A stretch of DNA of 64,000 bases, taken from NCBI RefSeq assembly GCF_040833995.1, contig NZ_CP162137.1, positions 3,146,001 through 3,210,000 on the forward strand, given 5' to 3'. Every line of letters starts with the position of its first letter. Positions within the stretch are counted from its first letter, which is position 1. The translations under genes and the position numbers were made by a program. Positions 61,061-64,000 of this stretch are shown here, one piece after another. The stretch comes from Leptospira sp. WS58.C1 (lineage in GTDB: Bacteria; Spirochaetota; Leptospiria; Leptospirales; Leptospiraceae). The notes beneath the pieces are model-generated. The model was given only the letters and a program-made list of their open reading frames with translations. It made no database searches and had not been told where the DNA came from.

Positions 61061-64000
61061 ATGCGAATCATCTCAGCTCTAGCTATGCCAAAATCTTTGT
61101 TCTCTTTTAAAAAAAAGGGATATTTTCCTTTCATTCATTCAAAAGGTAAATCCTATTTCGGATTAGTTCTAGCTTGTATGCTCGCGTTAGGCGCTTTTTG
61201 GAGTGCTCCGAAAGAATCCGGGGTTCCATTTCCTTTGCCGGAAGTCCAGGTTGCCCCGGATGGAAGGGCGGTGACTTCTATCGGGATCCCTGTTCCACCC
61301 GGACCGGCAAAATTTGTACCTTCTATTTCACTCTCTTATGATTCTCAAATGGGCAATGGATTTTTAGGAATGGGTTGGAGTTTAGGCGGATTCGGGCAGA
61401 TCAAAAGGGATTCTACCTTTGGATCCTTTACCTATACCTCTGCGGATCATTTTATTTCCACAGAAGATGGAGAATTAGAGGCATTAACCGTATCACAAGG
61501 CGGGGGCTATCACGCTAAAAGAGAAACATTTAGAAAATACACGCCCATTGCAGGATGTGGTGATGTATGCTCTTGGTCCGTCAAAGAAGGGAACGGTACT
61601 ACCAGTTATTACGGAGAACTTAACGGAACTTCCGCCTATAATTCTAGAGTTGTGAACGCGTCCAACCAAGCAAATGTATGGGGCCTCAACAGGATCGTAG
61701 ATAAAAATGGAAATACGATCGAAATCTTATATCATCCCCAATCCCAAACGGACGGAGTACTTTATCCTCAATATATAAGGTATAATGGAGGCGCTTCCGA
61801 AATCGAATTTGTATGGATAGCTCGTGCAGATTGGGTACGATCCTGGATTGGAGGATCTAGTGTAACCCAAACAAGGCTTTTAGATGAGATAATAACAAGA
61901 TTCCAAAGTTCGGAAACGGATTCTTGGGAGTTTAGTTATGGAACGGATGCGAGCAATCGTAGGATTTTAACTAGTATAGAAAGAGATAAATTCGCCCCAC
62001 TTACATTGACGTATAATATGGGAACTCTGGATCTCTCCCAAACCCCTGCCGTTGTACAAAGATCAAGCGCTATCCCAATCAATGCAAAATTAAAATATTC
62101 CGATTTAGGTGCCTGCCTTTCACATTTTACCACCTGCGCAATGACAATGTTTGGAGCTAATCCTGTCGCCGCAATCATGTGTGCGTTAGGGCATATACAG
62201 CTTGGAAACGATTGTGCAGATGGAATTTCCTCTAATATAGGATTTTTCGGAGATGTGAATGGGGATAAAATTTTAGATTACATTCGAATTGTTGAATATG
62301 ATTTCGAGAGGCCTTATATTGGGATAGGTGGAATTGCAATAGACAATACAATGTTAGAATACCGCACTGCGAAAATTTGGGTCCAGTTCGGAAAAAAAGA
62401 TAATGCTGGCGTTACTAGTTTAGAAACCGCAGAAAATTTGACTTTAAAAACCAATCCATTCCGATTTACGGATGGAACCCAGGCCTTCCCAGCAGATGTA
62501 GACGGCAATGGAATGGCGGATATCGTATTTATCGAAGACTATGGATCTAAACTAAAAGTATATTTGTCCACAGGTACAGGATTTAGCGTACAAGAAACAA
62601 ACGTAACCTCCACCAATCCAAAACCTGCAGGAGGAGGAGCGATTATTAAATATCTATCTCCGGACAGAAGAACCTACAATCATCTTGCGGATCTGAACGG
62701 GGATGGTCGTACCGATTTTATCCAATACAATCCTGCCGATTCAAAAACTTATGTTTATTATTCTACTGGAACCGGTTTTGACGGAGGAAGAGCAATTACG
62801 GGGATTACGGATTACGGAGTCACTAACCAGATGTTTGTAGATTTGGACGGAAACGGGATCCCTGATTTTATCACCTATGATCGGATAGATAACGATACTG
62901 CACGAAGGATGGTATATACATTATTCGGAGAAAACCAAACCGTATTGTATAACGGTAGCCTTACCTTAGGAACGGAAGGTAAGTTCGATAATTTCTACTT
63001 CTCCGATCTGAATTCCGACGGCCTCCAGGATTTAGCCGTTGTTCTTCCTCTGGGAGATATTAATACCTCCACAAAGGGAACATTAAAAACTTATTATTTT
63101 GATAGTAAAGAATTCGGAAATCCGCAGGTCTTTCCGCTCTATGATCTAAGATACAAAGAAGATACAAATAAATTTAAATCGGCAGTAGTTGCAGATCCTT
63201 ACGAATTGGACTTACGCAGGGATGTGGGTCCGGGAGACGTTCTGTATCTTTCAGGAGGTCGATTAGAATTATTATTTCATGATAATGCTTCTTCCTATGA
63301 TATCGATCTTTTCCTTTCTCTTGAAAATCCGGATCCGCCCACTGATGCGGAGGGGAATCCCATACCGATGCAAGGAGTGGGTCAATATGATGCCGAGTCG
63401 ATCCTTAGAGATATAGATAAGGATGGTGCGAATGATACACTTTGGGTGCGAGTATTCGTAGATGGAGACGCTATTACGGATATTACCCTAATGATCAAAT
63501 ATTCCACAGGACCTTCCGAGCCGGTAGCTTACGATCTAGACTGGGGAAAATTACAATCGTATGCTTCTATGGATCCGAACGCTGCGAATTGGCCGGCACT
63601 TAGCCAGTCTACTTACGACTCTTGGAGAATGGGAATTTTCTTCGCTGATTATAACGGTGACGGAAGAAACGACACAATCTGGTGCGACGGTTCTAATATT
63701 CGTGTAGCTTATTCTAAACCGAATGGGACGGGAGGACTTTCCTTTGCACAATACGGAGATATTTCCCCAATTCCTTCTTCGTTCCTAAACCAAGCAGCGG
63801 ATTTAAACGGAGACACAAGAGCTGATTTGATCTCGATAGAATCTGCCTTAGCGCTCTTGGAATATCCGGCGAACCTCACACATATCAGAAGTAATGTTCC
63901 GTTCGCAGGAACCGGAAATATTACATTCACAAATACACCCGTCTCCCTTCCTGCGGGGACCCTAGCTTCGATTTCCACGTCCAAGGGAACTAGAGTGGAT
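61061..64000 (+). CDS. SpvB/TcB-like protein with VCBS repeats, 3' end outside window
   Basis: ATG 61061 opens a frame with no stop to base 64000 (980 codons seen). After a long hydrophobic N terminus (YFGLVLACMLALGAF, near 34-48) comes the SpvB signature: PPGPAKFVPSISLSYDSQMGNGFLGMGWSLGGFG (about 85-125), typical of Salmonella plasmid virulence B proteins and the TcB toxin-complex component. About eight FG-GAP/VCBS calcium-type repeats follow (398-925), for example DVNGDKILDYI, DVDGNGMADIV, DLNGDGRTDFI, DYNGDGRNDTI. The C terminus, which would carry RHS repeats or a toxin domain, is not visible. Confidence 0.85.
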   Translation, partial: MRIISALAMPKSLFSFKKKGYFPFIHSKGKSYFGLVLACMLALGAFWSAPKESGVPFPLPEVQVAPDGRAVTSIGIPVPPGPAKFVPSISLSYDSQMGNGFLGMGWSLGGFGQIKRDSTFGSFTYTSADHFISTEDGELEALTVSQGGGYHAKRETFRKYTPIAGCGDVCSWSVKEGNGTTSYYGELNGTSAYNSRVVNASNQANVWGLNRIVDKNGNTIEILYHPQSQTDGVLYPQYIRYNGGASEIEFVWIARADWVRSWIGGSSVTQTRLLDEIITRFQSSETDSWEFSYGTDASNRRILTSIERDKFAPLTLTYNMGTLDLSQTPAVVQRSSAIPINAKLKYSDLGACLSHFTTCAMTMFGANPVAAIMCALGHIQLGNDCADGISSNIGFFGDVNGDKILDYIRIVEYDFERPYIGIGGIAIDNTMLEYRTAKIWVQFGKKDNAGVTSLETAENLTLKTNPFRFTDGTQAFPADVDGNGMADIVFIEDYGSKLKVYLSTGTGFSVQETNVTSTNPKPAGGGAIIKYLSPDRRTYNHLADLNGDGRTDFIQYNPADSKTYVYYSTGTGFDGGRAITGITDYGVTNQMFVDLDGNGIPDFITYDRIDNDTARRMVYTLFGENQTVLYNGSLTLGTEGKFDNFYFSDLNSDGLQDLAVVLPLGDINTSTKGTLKTYYFDSKEFGNPQVFPLYDLRYKEDTNKFKSAVVADPYELDLRRDVGPGDVLYLSGGRLELLFHDNASSYDIDLFLSLENPDPPTDAEGNPIPMQGVGQYDAESILRDIDKDGANDTLWVRVFVDGDAITDITLMIKYSTGPSEPVAYDLDWGKLQSYASMDPNAANWPALSQSTYDSWRMGIFFADYNGDGRNDTIWCDGSNIRVAYSKPNGTGGLSFAQYGDISPIPSSFLNQAADLNGDTRADLISIESALALLEYPANLTHIRSNVPFAGTGNITFTNTPVSLPAGTLASISTSKGTRVD

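Overview
The window looks like chromosomal DNA of a Leptospira species (spirochaete) from the pathogen-related lineage. The strongest evidence is a full-length LigB gene (10963-16752), whose non-repeat C-terminal region I recognise, and the LipL41 gene with its small partner Lep (2498-3917). A mitochondrial/spirochaete-type EF-G, a vitamin-K-carboxylase-like HTTM protein and many lipoproteins with leptospiral lipoboxes agree with this. Base composition looks richer in G+C than L. interrogans by eye, so another species is likelier. I cannot name it.

Layout. 1-2.4 kb: end of a kelch-repeat protein and small envelope proteins. 2.5-3.9 kb: lep/lipL41. 4.2-6.5 kb: nadA, ispF and a RimI-like acetyltransferase. 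7.1-10.5 kb: TPR lipoprotein, dprA and HTTM/VKGC-like gene. 10.9-17.9 kb: ligB, with a hairpin beside its ribosome-binding site, followed by three overlapping small lipoprotein genes, two of them Bor-like. 18-27.8 kb: housekeeping and stress genes, including a SET protein, an Rnk-like factor, a SulP transporter fused to a carbonic anhydrase, MsrA, a PAS-LuxR regulator, a GST, a radical SAM protein and a lipase-like hydrolase. 27.85-30.1 kb: two very AT-rich same-strand genes between structured spacers, resembling a mobile cassette. 30.1-33.4 kb: two ArsR/SRPBCC regulatory modules with visible operators, plus VOC and DUF2200 genes. 33.4-45.3 kb: a membrane adenylate cyclase, secreted and lipid-modified proteins, DedA, an SPFH protein, a very compact UvrD-like helicase, a fatty-acid desaturase and a tandem pair of diiron-like hydrolases. 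45.3-53.1 kb: tRNA-Val, HEAT protein, PhaR-like regulator, FrnE and TlpA thiol proteins, a UbiA-type phosphoribosyltransferase and a KtrB-type potassium channel. 53.4-60.2 kb: fusA, LysM protein, amidohydrolase, two cyclic-nucleotide-binding proteins, tRNA-Arg and prmC. 60.5-64 kb: a lipoprotein and the first 980 codons of a large SpvB/VCBS protein that runs off the window.

How the parts fit. Envelope proteins dominate: LigB, LipL41, Bor-like proteins, kelch and TPR proteins, and the SpvB-like protein. A signalling theme links the cAMP-type cyclase (33.4 kb) to the two CNBD proteins (57.5-59.2 kb), although they are far apart. The least explained parts are the AT-rich cassette pair, the small genes coupled to ligB, and the compact helicase. 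No CRISPR array, transposase, integrase, rRNA or phage structural gene was seen.
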